This document shows positions 1 through 9,475 of a DNA stretch of 64,000 nt, piece by piece. Within the stretch, counting starts at the first letter, position 1. Every line of letters begins with the position of its first letter. The notes beneath the pieces were generated by a model. It did not search any database and was not told the DNA's origin. It saw nothing but the letters and a program-made list of their open reading frames with translations. Source of the stretch: Methylotenera sp. (GTDB lineage: Bacteria > Pseudomonadota > Gammaproteobacteria > Burkholderiales > Methylophilaceae); NCBI RefSeq assembly GCF_029946165.1, contig NZ_JAQSDZ010000008.1:62001-126000 (forward strand). The letters run 5' to 3'. Position numbers and translations under genes: made by a program.

Positions 1-1598
1 ACAGCCCAAACCTCCAGTTGGCCCTCATTGTTAACACTCTTACGCGGTGTCAGCATTTTGGGTAATCGTTCACAGATGCATTTACTTTTCAGCTTCTCTT
101 CAATCTCGACATCCCAATGCCCACTAGAATCTATGAGCCCATCCAGCGTTTCCTTGATTGATGATTCAAACTGTTCAAATGGCAAAATTTCTTTGAAATG
201 AAGTGCCATTAGTGACAAAGCAATTTCTCCAGTACGCTCAACATCAAGCAAAACTATCGGGGGCTTCGTTGGCGCATAGATTGAGACTACGAGCGCTAAA
301 CGTGGCATTCTGTTCGCCATTGAAAAAACTCGTCCTCCTTTTAGCTGACAAAGTGACATCGCAAACTTGGTGTCTGTTAACCGTTTAGCCAAAAGTTTGA
401 TTACCTTCTCCAAGGCATCTAAATCGCCTAGGTATTCCCAAGAGGCAGGTATCAACAATTTAAATTCAATAGGTGGTAACGCTCCCTGTGAAGACTGCTC
501 GCCAGCACTCACCCAAACCGTTTCATGTTTCTCTTTATATTCCCTAGTATTCTTTTGCTTGTTGGCTTCCGATGCTTGTTTATCTTGCTTAATCAAAACT
601 TTCTCTACAGGAATAATCTGATCAAAACTTGATTGTTTGAATGTGTTATTTACAGATTTCTGCTGCTGGCTTGCCTTGCTACCATCCTGCCCATCGTCAA
701 AACGATAATCATAAATCACCTTTTCCTGCGGTGTATCAGTTGAATTCTCGTCTGGATCTCCATCTGTGCCAGAGCCAGATTCAGTAGACTTGGTATTTGG
801 TGCAGCCTGTTTTAAAGAAGGGTGTCCGTAATACAATTTATCGCACGGCAGCACTTTTCCACTCAAATGTAATAACTCCAGCACCAACCACTGATTACCA
901 TGCTGAACCCCACGAAAACGCCAATGAGAATCTTTCAACGGAGGCGGTGTGAAGGTCAGGTAGTCTTGATCTTTGCTTTGGATATGAACGCTATCCCAAG
1001 ATTTTCGTGCATCAGGATCCACGGCTAACCAAGCGAATTCTTGCGCAAATTGGGATGACAGCGAACTCTTAGGCATTTCCGCAGTAAAGTTAATCGTTAG
1101 CTCAGCGTAATGCCCTGGCATTTCTGGACTAAATAAAGACATAATGCCTGATGGTCGCATCAAAGAATTCGCAAGCGTTCGGTTATGCAAAAACAGGTAA
1201 CGAATCAGCTCTATGGTTGGAATTAATATCTCAACATCTCCAGCCTGATATTTAAATAATCGTTGCACACCAACTTGCTTATCATTGAAGGAGTAAAGCA
1301 CTTTCGGTATCTCTGCCGATGTAATCTCTTTATAATTTGATACGTCTGGGATTAAAGCTGATCCCATGATTCCTTTGGCAGACAATGTCATCAATTTACC
1401 AGCGGCATACGCCTGACCTAGCGTCAAAATTGGTAGCATACCAATCGGTAGCAACCGCATGTGGAAATTCCCATCAATGACTTCTCTCAATACCGCTCGG
1501 ATAAACCATGCATCCTGCTTACAGACCAAGCCAGCGAGCCAATGCAACTCGGTGTGTTGCGGACCAATATCAAACTGAGAAATATAGAGGGAACTCAT
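1..1598 (-). CDS. tnsE: TnsE-like transposition protein (3' end cut by window)
   Basis: The frame is open from the ATG at 1598 to the window edge, giving 532 codons; Tn7 TnsE is about 538 residues, so little is missing. The start overlaps the tniQ stop as ATGA, which is translational coupling. The protein starts MSSLYISQFDIGPQHTELHW, has an acidic, Ser/Asp/Gln-rich linker around residues 260-340, and ends in a more conserved-looking basic region. In Tn7, TnsE directs transposition to replicating DNA and conjugal plasmids by binding the sliding clamp and 3'-recessed ends. Identity rests on operon position, length and remembered family character, not on an alignment. With TnsD/TniQ also present, the element probably has both the attTn7 and the replication-linked targeting routes. 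Confidence 0.78.
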   Translation of the reverse strand, partial: MSSLYISQFDIGPQHTELHWLAGLVCKQDAWFIRAVLREVIDGNFHMRLLPIGMLPILTLGQAYAAGKLMTLSAKGIMGSALIPDVSNYKEITSAEIPKVLYSFNDKQVGVQRLFKYQAGDVEILIPTIELIRYLFLHNRTLANSLMRPSGIMSLFSPEMPGHYAELTINFTAEMPKSSLSSQFAQEFAWLAVDPDARKSWDSVHIQSKDQDYLTFTPPPLKDSHWRFRGVQHGNQWLVLELLHLSGKVLPCDKLYYGHPSLKQAAPNTKSTESGSGTDGDPDENSTDTPQEKVIYDYRFDDGQDGSKASQQQKSVNNTFKQSSFDQIIPVEKVLIKQDKQASEANKQKNTREYKEKHETVWVSAGEQSSQGALPPIEFKLLIPASWEYLGDLDALEKVIKLLAKRLTDTKFAMSLCQLKGGRVFSMANRMPRLALVVSIYAPTKPPIVLLDVERTGEIALSLMALHFKEILPFEQFESSIKETLDGLIDSSGHWDVEIEEKLKSKCICERLPKMLTPRKSVNNEGQLEVWA

Positions 1599-3343
1599 GC
1601 TGCTTTCTGCGAATACAAAATACGGTTTTCTAAAGCTATCTGTACAAGACCAGATGAGGTTGGCTTTAAACCAGCCATTCGCATCACTCGCCATGCCACA
1701 ACAGGAAAATTACTCTCGTCTAACTGGGTAATTGCCCAGTCGATCCGCCTAGATTGAAAATCCTCGGTAGTCTCAACAATTCGACCAAGATACGTCATGG
1801 TGTGGGGTAGTTTGTGAGTGCGTTTCAGTATCCAGCCCTTTTTGTCAGCGCGGCGTTCCAACTCGGCAAGGGTCACTCTGACCGGAGGTGCTTTTTTCCT
1901 GATTGCATGCTCCAGTTTTTTTAGTTTAATCACCCATTCTCGGTCGATGCATTTCCAGTCTTTACGCGCCAGCCTGTTCGCTGAAGGATGGCTTTTAATT
2001 AAGTTTGGCACTGGTGCAGTTTTAGTGCTCTTATGGACGACAGCCCTTAATACTTTCTTTTTATAAGGTTTTGATTTCCATGGTGTGGATATACCCAGAT
2101 CATCCGCCAGCCGCACCACTGTTTTTGGATCAAGTTGAAGCATGCGTGCGGTTTTACGTAATGCGGTTCCAGAGCTGACCAAATCGCGCAACACAGGCTC
2201 TAGTAGTGGCCCATAATTTTGAAAACGCGGCGAGCCTAATTGACCCGTTTTTTGGTAAAACCAGCGCGTATAAACATACCCACAATCGCATGAAAATACA
2301 CCTACCGTTTTCCCATGGTTGGCATGTTGCTGAATAGCTTTAATTTGAAGACTGCCATAATGGTCAGCTAATGGATTGAGGCAAGGCCATGGGCCGTGCC
2401 CAAATATGGGTTGCCTAGCAACATGTTGATCCAGAAAGTCCCGAAGGAGCAGGTGATAAAGTGGATGATTTGCCTTACGGTGCTTACGCACCATCGATGC
2501 TAACCAATCATTGGTAAATTCATTGTCTTCCAGAACACCGGGGAAATAGTCCAACGACTGTCCATAGTAACTTCTAAACTCCTGATTCAATAACGGCTGA
2601 TTCATCGTCACCATTGATTTACTTAGTCCAGCGCTTACCATCTGGTTGCGATAGAAGCTTGTCCAACTTGCAAAAGATCTCGATGGTACTGACTGCTTTA
2701 GAAGATTTGCACTATGTATTGCTAACCGATGCAAATGCTTAAGCACTTTTTGGTTAGGTTTATCGTTGATTAATACAGAAGGTGCATTAAAGGGACAGTT
2801 TATTCTGGTAGCCGCTACAAATTCATGACGGCTTTGTGAGGAGATGCTGACTATACTTTCCTGTAATACAACCCCATGATCAGGGCAGACCAATACACTG
2901 TCTAACTGATGATCACGACGCCAATACAACTCCCCATGCTGTACCTGCATCACATCAAGACATTGATGACAAAAACGCAATCGATTAACTCGGTTGATTC
3001 GAAAGGCCGCCAAGCCAAGGCGGAGATAGACCCCCTCAATTTCTCCTTTAGCTATCGCCTGCCTGATGGTTTCCTGAATGGCCGGTGGCTGAAAAGCCAG
3101 ATAATATGGAACCAGCGTCAGGTGCTCGATCATATAAGCGACCGTCAGTTTGCGTTGTGGTGGGATACGATTAGCCAGCGCTTGTAAGTTGCCTGGGAGG
3201 TCGAAAGCGGCCACTGTTTTTCTGTTTCCAAATAGCGACTCTAGCGTTAGGGCAACTGGTGGTAAACCCATATGAAGATGGTATCTGGCGAGGACGCTAT
3301 AAAGCAGTTCACTTGGATAGATAGAGGGAAAATAGGCAAGCAT
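1595..3343 (-). CDS. tnsD: TnsD/TniQ-family target selector
   Basis: This TniQ-type protein is about 582 residues when started at the ATG at 3343, which gives MLAYFPSIYPSELLYSVLAR. An in-frame TTG at 3361 overlaps the end of tnsC and is less likely. The N-terminal half has the TniQ signature (YPSELLYSVLARYH) and a zinc-finger-like CxxC...CxxH arrangement (FCHQC, then CPDHG) at about residues 125-160. A second Cys-rich patch (CDCGYVYTRWF) follows near residue 355, then a basic helix-turn-helix-rich C terminus. TnsD of Tn7 is 508 residues and binds the 3' end of glmS to direct insertion into attTn7. The Tn7-type end beside glmS in this window fits that role. It sits 7 bp after tnsC and overlaps tnsE by 4 bp. 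Confidence 0.9.
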   Translation of the reverse strand: MLAYFPSIYPSELLYSVLARYHLHMGLPPVALTLESLFGNRKTVAAFDLPGNLQALANRIPPQRKLTVAYMIEHLTLVPYYLAFQPPAIQETIRQAIAKGEIEGVYLRLGLAAFRINRVNRLRFCHQCLDVMQVQHGELYWRRDHQLDSVLVCPDHGVVLQESIVSISSQSRHEFVAATRINCPFNAPSVLINDKPNQKVLKHLHRLAIHSANLLKQSVPSRSFASWTSFYRNQMVSAGLSKSMVTMNQPLLNQEFRSYYGQSLDYFPGVLEDNEFTNDWLASMVRKHRKANHPLYHLLLRDFLDQHVARQPIFGHGPWPCLNPLADHYGSLQIKAIQQHANHGKTVGVFSCDCGYVYTRWFYQKTGQLGSPRFQNYGPLLEPVLRDLVSSGTALRKTARMLQLDPKTVVRLADDLGISTPWKSKPYKKKVLRAVVHKSTKTAPVPNLIKSHPSANRLARKDWKCIDREWVIKLKKLEHAIRKKAPPVRVTLAELERRADKKGWILKRTHKLPHTMTYLGRIVETTEDFQSRRIDWAITQLDESNFPVVAWRVMRMAGLKPTSSGLVQIALENRILYSQKAA

Positions 3344-3350
3344 CAAGAAA

Positions 3351-4997
3351 TCAGGCGGCAAAATCTAAAAGAGGAGGCTTCACCATATTTGCCTGCAATA
3401 AAGCCTCGTACGCTGACAACCCTTTATCACGTCCTAATGCAGTGATGTGGCGCAAATCGTTGGCTGGCAGTTCATCAAACTCTGGTTTTGCAGTGTTACT
3501 GGGCTTTGTTCGAGCGATTTTATTTTTCGGTATGACAGTCAGTTTCTCGGAAATTGTCGCCATTAATAACAATGGATCTGCTGAGGGGTGTTGCAACATC
3601 GCCTCTTGGATCAGGACATTGGCCACATCAGTTGCCACGCCCAGAGACTGAAGGGTAGAAAGCATAACAGTCTGTGTATTCGCCTCAGATTCAGGGACTG
3701 ATTGAGCCTCCGTTTTTTGAGCACTTGTTTCTGTAAATGGATAAGTGACTAACCCATTTTGTTGTATGGCGTCATACATGAGCTTATCTACGTGCACTTG
3801 TAACGGAAGTAAGTCATCGTACTTTTGCAAAGCATGTTGATCACCTGCCCGTAAAGCATCTAGCATCGGACGTACAATCTTAAAATCCTCCTTAGCCACT
3901 CGTCTAAGGAGGGCCTCAGTCAGCGCTTCTGGTCCAGCTTTAACTTCACGAATGGAGATAATTCGCATTTGCGCTAACATGATTAGCTTCACAACAATAT
4001 CAATAATGCCTTGGCTTTCATCGTAAAGGACTGTCCGGATTTCCTCTGTCAAAGGTGTCTGTTCACTAGTCCACTGATATGACCATAGTTGATCGATAAA
4101 ATACCGCCAAGCATTATTATTCGGCATGGCATCCCATATCAGCGAACCCAACCCATTGGCTCTTCTGGCTTGCCTGAAATTCTCCTGCAGCATTGGAATT
4201 GCACTCAGCGTTCCGATTATAATCACTGGAATTGCAATCGTATTAACGAGGGTGACCAAGAAATTCAGTAGTGCATCTGGGCCCATCTTGGTTTTATTGA
4301 GATGTTGTATTTCGTCAATCACCAATACCCCGATGGCATGCAGATTAGCTACATGCGCCATGTGCACCATCATTTCATCAACACTGATGCGGTTACGCCC
4401 GTAAATACTCAGATAATTCGTTCCTATCAGACGATCAACTGCTGAGAAGAAGTTGATGCAAAGCTGTTTAGGTGATCCTTGCGAAGGGCAATCCAATTTG
4501 AGCCAGACAATCTGAATCAGACTGAAAGGTTCAGTATGCTCAATGCACTGTTTGTATTGCATCAGAACCCGCTCAATGCCTTTTGATTTACCATTCCCAG
4601 AACAACCGACTAAAGCAAAACTATTCGCCGTGTTCTCCACCGGATGTTTAGTAGGCACATGTAACGATTTAGCTTGTATCCGTTCAGTACCATTCTGCAA
4701 ATGGCGAATATAGTCATGGGTCAAAGGATTTCGGCCAATATATCCCTGACGAAGCAACATACCAAATCGATCCGCGAGCTGAATTTGGCGCTCTAATGGT
4801 TCAAAATATCGACCAAGCCTTAACAGGCAGTGCTTACGCAAATGTGATGGATAACTGCGTTCCTTCTCGTCAAAACTAGGTTTTTGAGCAAGGGCGTCTA
4901 ACAAATCTCGTTGTGAAAGCAGTGGCGGTAGCTTTGCGATGAATGGATTCTCAAGATATTCTGGCAACATCAGCTCTGGTAATTTATTGTTTTGCAT
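3351..4997 (-). CDS. tnsC: TnsC AAA+ transposition regulator
   Basis: This ATPase links target selection to the TnsAB transposase. The Walker A motif is GCSGNGKS (about residues 133-140 counted from the ATG at 5003) and the Walker B is VLVIDEIQHL (DE at 230-231). The length of about 550 residues matches Tn7 TnsC (555). I prefer the ATG at 4997 because AAGG lies six bases upstream; the ATG two codons earlier has no spaced Shine-Dalgarno. The gene overlaps the end of tnsB. The C-terminal 130 residues are low-similarity and rich in Ser, Thr and Gln, as expected for the part contacting TnsA and TnsB. No frameshift or missing catalytic residue is visible, so the gene looks functional. Confidence 0.93.
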   Translation of the reverse strand: MQNNKLPELMLPEYLENPFIAKLPPLLSQRDLLDALAQKPSFDEKERSYPSHLRKHCLLRLGRYFEPLERQIQLADRFGMLLRQGYIGRNPLTHDYIRHLQNGTERIQAKSLHVPTKHPVENTANSFALVGCSGNGKSKGIERVLMQYKQCIEHTEPFSLIQIVWLKLDCPSQGSPKQLCINFFSAVDRLIGTNYLSIYGRNRISVDEMMVHMAHVANLHAIGVLVIDEIQHLNKTKMGPDALLNFLVTLVNTIAIPVIIIGTLSAIPMLQENFRQARRANGLGSLIWDAMPNNNAWRYFIDQLWSYQWTSEQTPLTEEIRTVLYDESQGIIDIVVKLIMLAQMRIISIREVKAGPEALTEALLRRVAKEDFKIVRPMLDALRAGDQHALQKYDDLLPLQVHVDKLMYDAIQQNGLVTYPFTETSAQKTEAQSVPESEANTQTVMLSTLQSLGVATDVANVLIQEAMLQHPSADPLLLMATISEKLTVIPKNKIARTKPSNTAKPEFDELPANDLRHITALGRDKGLSAYEALLQANMVKPPLLDFAA

Positions 4998-7164
4998 CAC
5001 CATCCTTAGATTTGGTTGCTAAAATTTCCGTGATGTCTGGCTCGCCGTAATCATCCTCAATCACACCAGGGAAAGGCACAATAGTTGCAGTACTGGAAGA
5101 TTTCACTGACTGTGACGAATGTTTATTTCCTAGATGAAACGCTTCAGGCTGTCGATTGGCTGCTTTTTCTTCAGCCCGATGGGTTCGGATATTTTTGGTT
5201 CGACTAGCCGCGCTTTCCGCATTGGCTTCTGGTTGTTGAATAACGGCCGTCTGCACAATATTTTGGATATTCGCAGCCAGATCGGCTGAGGCTAACTGCT
5301 GCTTAGGTTGATGATTGGCCGAGATATGACGTTCGGTATTTTGTTGTTGTTCAATTTCCCAAGTAGACATTTGTCGATATGAGCGACTTCGTTCGGTCAT
5401 CTGGCAAACATGAAATTGCATGGATAAAGACGCATCATGCAAATAGATCTCATCCTGATCTCGCGGATCATAAGAAACATTGACTTTCCAGTTACCCTTT
5501 TGACGAGCGCGGTCAAACCAGTGCTCTTGTATCGCTTTTTGGCAAGTATAGAAAGTGCCATGAAAACGAATGCCGTTAAGTGTTACGGTCGCTTGTTCTA
5601 CAGGTAGCAAACTAAATCTAACTAAGTCTTCAGGATATGCACGTAAGCTGCCACTGCTATTTGCAATGCCCCATTCCCAAAGGTCTATCGGAACAGTCGC
5701 AATACTATCAGCAGCAATATTGTGATCTTTATCGTAGCCTTCAATCTGATGATGATTGTTATAGTAAAGGGCGCATTCAATGATAATTTTTGTGAACTGA
5801 TCTAAATCTAGCACCGCATCTAACCGGTAATCCTTACCACCACGAATCCTGTAATCAACGTCAATATAGCCTGGCACATAAGGTTTAAATTTAGAAGGAA
5901 GTAATTTAAAACGTTGCTCTACGATGCCTTTCCAATCTGCCCGATATGCAGCCGCATTTTCAACGGTTACATTGAAACTATTGATTAACATTTCAATGGC
6001 ACTGGCCTCGATTTCACCCCGATCGCCTAGCAAGGTTGCAGGAAGATAATGACAAGGCCATTCCTCTGGCTCAATGATACGTCCAAATTTTTTACAGAAC
6101 GCTTGTTTATCTGAGGCAGTGTTAGCCAAAGCCATCATGGCACCCACCCAAGACGGCCCCTCCAAACCAACATAAATACCAACGATCATCCTGCTAAATG
6201 TATCAATTACTACATAGAGCACTGGACGGCCAATGATTTTGTTGCGATTCAACCGTGACACGAGAAATACATCCGCGATAGTAGCGTCGATTTGATACCT
6301 TGCCCCTGGCCCCCAAACTTCCGCGGTCGATGTTCCAATCAGCCCACGAAAATCTTTGTCATAAACGCGTGGTGTCATGCGCTTACGCGCTATTTCAATA
6401 CGATCATTGTCTTGATCTAACCAATAATTAAATTGAGCGAATGTAGGAAACCCAGTCTCAGCAACGTCCATGTTGGGGTAATGCGTAACCATGCCAGTAT
6501 CTGGATTGATTGACCTCTGACAGAAAAAATCCTTAATCATCTCGTTAAATGCACCTTTGAAGGTGAATTTTTTATCTGAAACATAGTATCGGAGTACCGC
6601 CACACGAAACACCTTCCTAATTTCAGGGGTGACATTTAGACCCGACTGGTCACCGTATATCCTTGGCCGACCACGCTTAACTCCATCCTTAGTATCACGA
6701 CTTTTGCCTTTTCCTCCAGAATTTGCATAATCAGGTAATAGCGCGTTCATGGTCTGACTGCGTTGCCAATAGCGACGCATCTTTAGGTAAATTACCTTAT
6801 GTGTTGAACCGCTTTTCTCAATGCTGTCTAAAACTAATCCCCAACGTTTATCAGCCGCATAAATAGCGGGTTCATTCGTAACTAACTCTTGAATCAACTC
6901 CCAAGCATCTTTTCGAATTTTTTTATGTTTTTCCTGCAACAACGACTCATTCACAATACAAGAGTAAGGATCAGTAGAAAGTCGTTGCGCAATGCCTGTC
7001 ATTAAATCGTCCTCTAACGCTGCTATTTGTTGAATTTCAGGCATGGCTTTAGGTGCATTAATGTCGATTATGACTGCATAAGGATGCGTTGGATGTTTCC
7101 ATAAAATACGTACGACTTTCCCCGTTCCCTTGTATTCAATACAATCGTTTCTTAAAAGTATCAT
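4984..7164 (-). CDS. tnsB: TnsB DDE transposase
   Basis: TnsB binds the transposon ends and performs 3'-end cleavage and strand transfer. This 726-residue protein has the rve/integrase fold with a readable DDE triad: D293 in YQIDATIADVF, D381 in LLGDRGE and E416 in KGIVEQRF, with 34 residues between the last two. An N-terminal helix-turn-helix region (about residues 90-250) should bind the repeated end sites, such as those at 37841-37894. A Q-rich C-terminal tail of about 130 residues would contact TnsC. Tn7 TnsB is 702 residues. The gene overlaps tnsA by 4 bp (ATGA) and tnsC by about 14 bp, so all five tns genes are translationally coupled. Confidence 0.95.
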   Translation of the reverse strand: MILLRNDCIEYKGTGKVVRILWKHPTHPYAVIIDINAPKAMPEIQQIAALEDDLMTGIAQRLSTDPYSCIVNESLLQEKHKKIRKDAWELIQELVTNEPAIYAADKRWGLVLDSIEKSGSTHKVIYLKMRRYWQRSQTMNALLPDYANSGGKGKSRDTKDGVKRGRPRIYGDQSGLNVTPEIRKVFRVAVLRYYVSDKKFTFKGAFNEMIKDFFCQRSINPDTGMVTHYPNMDVAETGFPTFAQFNYWLDQDNDRIEIARKRMTPRVYDKDFRGLIGTSTAEVWGPGARYQIDATIADVFLVSRLNRNKIIGRPVLYVVIDTFSRMIVGIYVGLEGPSWVGAMMALANTASDKQAFCKKFGRIIEPEEWPCHYLPATLLGDRGEIEASAIEMLINSFNVTVENAAAYRADWKGIVEQRFKLLPSKFKPYVPGYIDVDYRIRGGKDYRLDAVLDLDQFTKIIIECALYYNNHHQIEGYDKDHNIAADSIATVPIDLWEWGIANSSGSLRAYPEDLVRFSLLPVEQATVTLNGIRFHGTFYTCQKAIQEHWFDRARQKGNWKVNVSYDPRDQDEIYLHDASLSMQFHVCQMTERSRSYRQMSTWEIEQQQNTERHISANHQPKQQLASADLAANIQNIVQTAVIQQPEANAESAASRTKNIRTHRAEEKAANRQPEAFHLGNKHSSQSVKSSSTATIVPFPGVIEDDYGEPDITEILATKSKDGDAKQ

Positions 7165-8000
7165 GCTGTTCTCCTAAGAGAACCAGTAGTCGAGTTGACG
7201 CCAATAGCGTCAATGGAGGAGTTAATATCAAATCGGGCATCTAAATCCATACTGATCACCTTGTTTGCCGCAAGATGGCGTAATGTTGTAATCACTTCAC
7301 CCGTCGCAAATCCTTGCGAATTCTCCATATAACGAATAAATTGCTTGATACTCATAGTATTTGCTTGGGAGATGCAGGCTAGCAATCTGGCACATCTATC
7401 TTCCCAATAACCTTGATAGGATGAAACCATATGCTCTAAAGATTGCAGCTCATGCAACCAGCGCAGGTTCTTAATACGCTGCACGGGCAAGTCAATATCT
7501 ATAATCAAAGCCCAATCCACACCCTTGATTTCCCAATAGCGGCGCTCAATTTCCTGTTTTTCTAGAGTTCTTTTGTCTTCTAATTCCCCATGCGGTTTAA
7601 CTGAGCGTGCAATCATCTTTTTTTCAGCGCCGTCATCCAGGTCAACCAAAAAATCCGTCGTCATAACAATGTCTGTGCGAGTATGTGGATCAATCGGATG
7701 AGCCACTCCCATCTCAGCGGCAATACGTCTAGTTAGGTCTCGATCAAGCGGAAATTGCTCCCGTATGTCGGTAACCTTATCTGACCAGTCGAGCATTAAA
7801 AACACGGCCGTTTCATTGTCTGAGAGTAAATGATGTTCACGCTGAGTTTTGCGACTATGAATACGAGTTGAGCGGCCATGAGATGACACATCTTGAATCG
7901 TTAGCCATGGCTGATAGGCACTTCCACTCCCTTGCCCACGACCTTCTTTCAGGAATCGCGTTATCTTTGCCTCATCAAAGCCGTATCTACGTTTTGCCAT
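7161..8000 (-). CDS. tnsA: TnsA endonuclease subunit of the transposase
   Basis: TnsA cuts the 5' ends, which gives cut-and-paste rather than replicative transposition. The start at 8000 (MAKRRYGFDEAKITRFLKEG) aligns with the first residue of Tn7 TnsA as I remember it and has AGAGAA upstream; an ATG ten codons earlier (8030) has no visible ribosome-binding site. Conserved blocks include EGRGQGSG, PWLTIQDV, HHLLSD, DIREQFPL and TDFLVD. The catalytic Glu, Asp and Lys are E63, D116 and K135 in this numbering (SDNETAVF, MTTDFLVD, ARSVKPHG). Upstream lies a pseudopilin gene only about 100 bp away, with no room for a multi-site transposon end. Confidence 0.95.
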   Translation of the reverse strand: MAKRRYGFDEAKITRFLKEGRGQGSGSAYQPWLTIQDVSSHGRSTRIHSRKTQREHHLLSDNETAVFLMLDWSDKVTDIREQFPLDRDLTRRIAAEMGVAHPIDPHTRTDIVMTTDFLVDLDDGAEKKMIARSVKPHGELEDKRTLEKQEIERRYWEIKGVDWALIIDIDLPVQRIKNLRWLHELQSLEHMVSSYQGYWEDRCARLLACISQANTMSIKQFIRYMENSQGFATGEVITTLRHLAANKVISMDLDARFDINSSIDAIGVNSTTGSLRRTA

Positions 8001-8102
8001 ATCTTTGTTCTCTGCTCGATTTAATTGCATAGCGATATGGATTGAAAATAACCATCCCCATCATGCCTGCAACCTTTTTTATTATTTAAAGAGGTAAATT
8101 TT
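8001..8102. other. Short gap between tnsA and the secretion cluster
   Basis: This gap holds no hairpin terminator and no recognisable transposon end. It contains one loose resemblance to the R-end repeat (caacc...ttattattt, 8070-8087), but only as a single copy with wrong internal spacing. The tns genes may therefore be read through from the secretion operon. Confidence 0.4.
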
Positions 8103-8603
8103 TTATTTTGACCGGCTTATAGGAATGTATGAGAAGTACCATTCACCGTAGTATTTTCGGTCTTCAAAATGCTGGTACATCCATCTAAAATTCTTGGTTT
8201 TATAAGGTTTTGCTGCGGATAAACTATAAACCCCCATCACGCCACCGCTAGGGGCTTCAATAATTCCCCAGCCCTCTCTTTGCGTGACTGGGTCTACATA
8301 CATCTTACGCAGATAACGTCTTGGTTCAGGGAATCGATCATCCCTCAATAAGGCCTCTAAATTCGGCGGATATTGTTTAACAACACCAGGTGTTTGATTG
8401 TAATAATTACCAATTGCCTTACGGATACAATCGCCAACTTTGAGTAACTCCTGCTCTCTTTCTCGCTTTCTTGCATCACTCCACTTTGTGCCAGCTTGAG
8501 CTAGAGCAAACCCAGAAACCATAATCAAGACCAGTAAGCCTATCAATATATAACCTGACTGACCCTGGTCGAAATATCTGACTTGATGATTACCAATCAA
8601 CAT
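8103..8603 (-). CDS. Type II secretion pseudopilin-like protein
   Basis: About 166 residues from the ATG at 8603. An N-terminal prepilin-like segment (QSGYILIGLLVLIMVSGFALA) gives a hydrophobic helix that would assemble into a pseudopilus in the inner membrane. The usual Gly-Phe-Thr-Leu-Ile-Glu cleavage site is degenerate, with SGYILIG in place of GFTLIE and no Glu at +5, as in some minor pseudopilins. The rest has GspG-like features: a DPVTQREGW motif and a Tyr/Trp-rich C terminus. It overlaps the preceding pseudopilin gene by 14 bp and is the last gene of the secretion operon before tnsA. Its specific role (tip or minor pseudopilin) is inferred from position. Confidence 0.7.
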   Translation of the reverse strand: MLIGNHQVRYFDQGQSGYILIGLLVLIMVSGFALAQAGTKWSDARKREREQELLKVGDCIRKAIGNYYNQTPGVVKQYPPNLEALLRDDRFPEPRRYLRKMYVDPVTQREGWGIIEAPSGGVMGVYSLSAAKPYKTKNFRWMYQHFEDRKYYGEWYFSYIPISRSK

Positions 8604-8976
8604 AATGACTACCATCAGATGCAGTCTCTTGAGATCCGCTATGAATGTCGTAAATCACGCCTTTCACCTCAATATCTAGTGGCGGAGAAAATACCCAAGT
8701 TGCGGCGCTTTCTGTGATTGGATCTTCAGGTATTGTTCGCAGATATTTGAATTGCACTAGTTCTTCGAGTGAATCAGGATATGCATTTTTATCGCTGTAG
8801 AATTTATCAAGCGCTTCTCGCATGGTGGCTAAATCATGTTTTAAAATGGTTTCTTTGGAACGACTAATCGAATCAAAATAGCGCGGGGTCACCAAACTGA
8901 GTAGCAAGGCGATGATGGTCAGCACTACCAGCATCTCGATTAGCGTGAATCCATTTGTAATGTGATGTTTTTGCAT
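8590..8976 (-). CDS. GspG-like pseudopilin
   Basis: 128 residues from the ATG at 8976, which overlaps the previous stop codon as TAATG; an ATG two codons earlier is possible. It has a clean class III prepilin signal, NGFTLIEMLVVLTIIALLL, with Glu at +5 of the mature protein, followed by a short pseudopilin globular domain containing YPDSLEELVQ and a DPIT motif typical of the GspG/PulG fold. It is expected to be processed by a prepilin peptidase, which is not encoded in this window, and to polymerise in the periplasm. It is one of four pseudopilins in the cluster. Confidence 0.85.
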   Translation of the reverse strand: MQKHHITNGFTLIEMLVVLTIIALLLSLVTPRYFDSISRSKETILKHDLATMREALDKFYSDKNAYPDSLEELVQFKYLRTIPEDPITESAATWVFSPPLDIEVKGVIYDIHSGSQETASDGSHYVDW

Positions 8977-9461
8977 TACCACTCGCTATAAGGCTGCTGA
9001 TTGATGCCAGCTTCATGTGAAAGTGAATACACATCATAGACATCGTCACCTTCCTCTGGCTTGTCAAATGAACTGGTATAACTGCGCTTTCCCCATGTAT
9101 CTTCTGCAGCTATCGCTGAATCTGCTGAAAATGGATCTCGAGGAATATTGCGCATAAAGAATATTTTTCGTTTTTTAGGGTCTTGAGTATTCTCAACACC
9201 GCTTACCAGTATCTGCAACGAGGCAGGATAACCTGATTGTTCAACTGACTTTTTGATGATGCCATCATCAGCTGCCTGTTTATATGCATCTATGGCATCA
9301 CGGATCTGCCAGAGTGACTTTTTCAGCTCCTGCTCTTTATTGCGTTTGGCTGACAGCTGCATTAACGGAGCTGCAGAAGTAATCAGTAGCGCCAATAAAA
9401 CCAAGGCGACCAACAGCTCAATAAGCGTAAACCCAGTAGCCTTTTTGGATGAAATCAACAT
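8976..9461 (-). CDS. GspG/GspH-like pseudopilin
   Basis: 161 residues with prepilin signal TGFTLIELLVALVLLALLI, including the +5 Glu. The globular part has YPASLQILVSG and NIPRDPF-type elements and a TWG motif, all characteristic of GspG-like pseudopilins. It follows the secretin gene by about 14 bp and its stop overlaps the next start, so the three pseudopilins are co-translated. Which one is the major pseudopilin cannot be told from sequence; GspG at 17061-17513 is the best candidate. Confidence 0.85.
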   Translation of the reverse strand: MLISSKKATGFTLIELLVALVLLALLITSAAPLMQLSAKRNKEQELKKSLWQIRDAIDAYKQAADDGIIKKSVEQSGYPASLQILVSGVENTQDPKKRKIFFMRNIPRDPFSADSAIAAEDTWGKRSYTSSFDKPEEGDDVYDVYSLSHEAGINQQPYSEW

Positions 9462-9475
9462 GACTTATGCGCGGC

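Noticed and set aside
8070-8087. Sequence resembling the Tn7R repeat just upstream of tnsA, possibly a second transposon end
   Set aside because: Only one copy, with three to four extra bases inside the motif, no TGT tip and no periodic partners; AT-rich coincidence is likelier.
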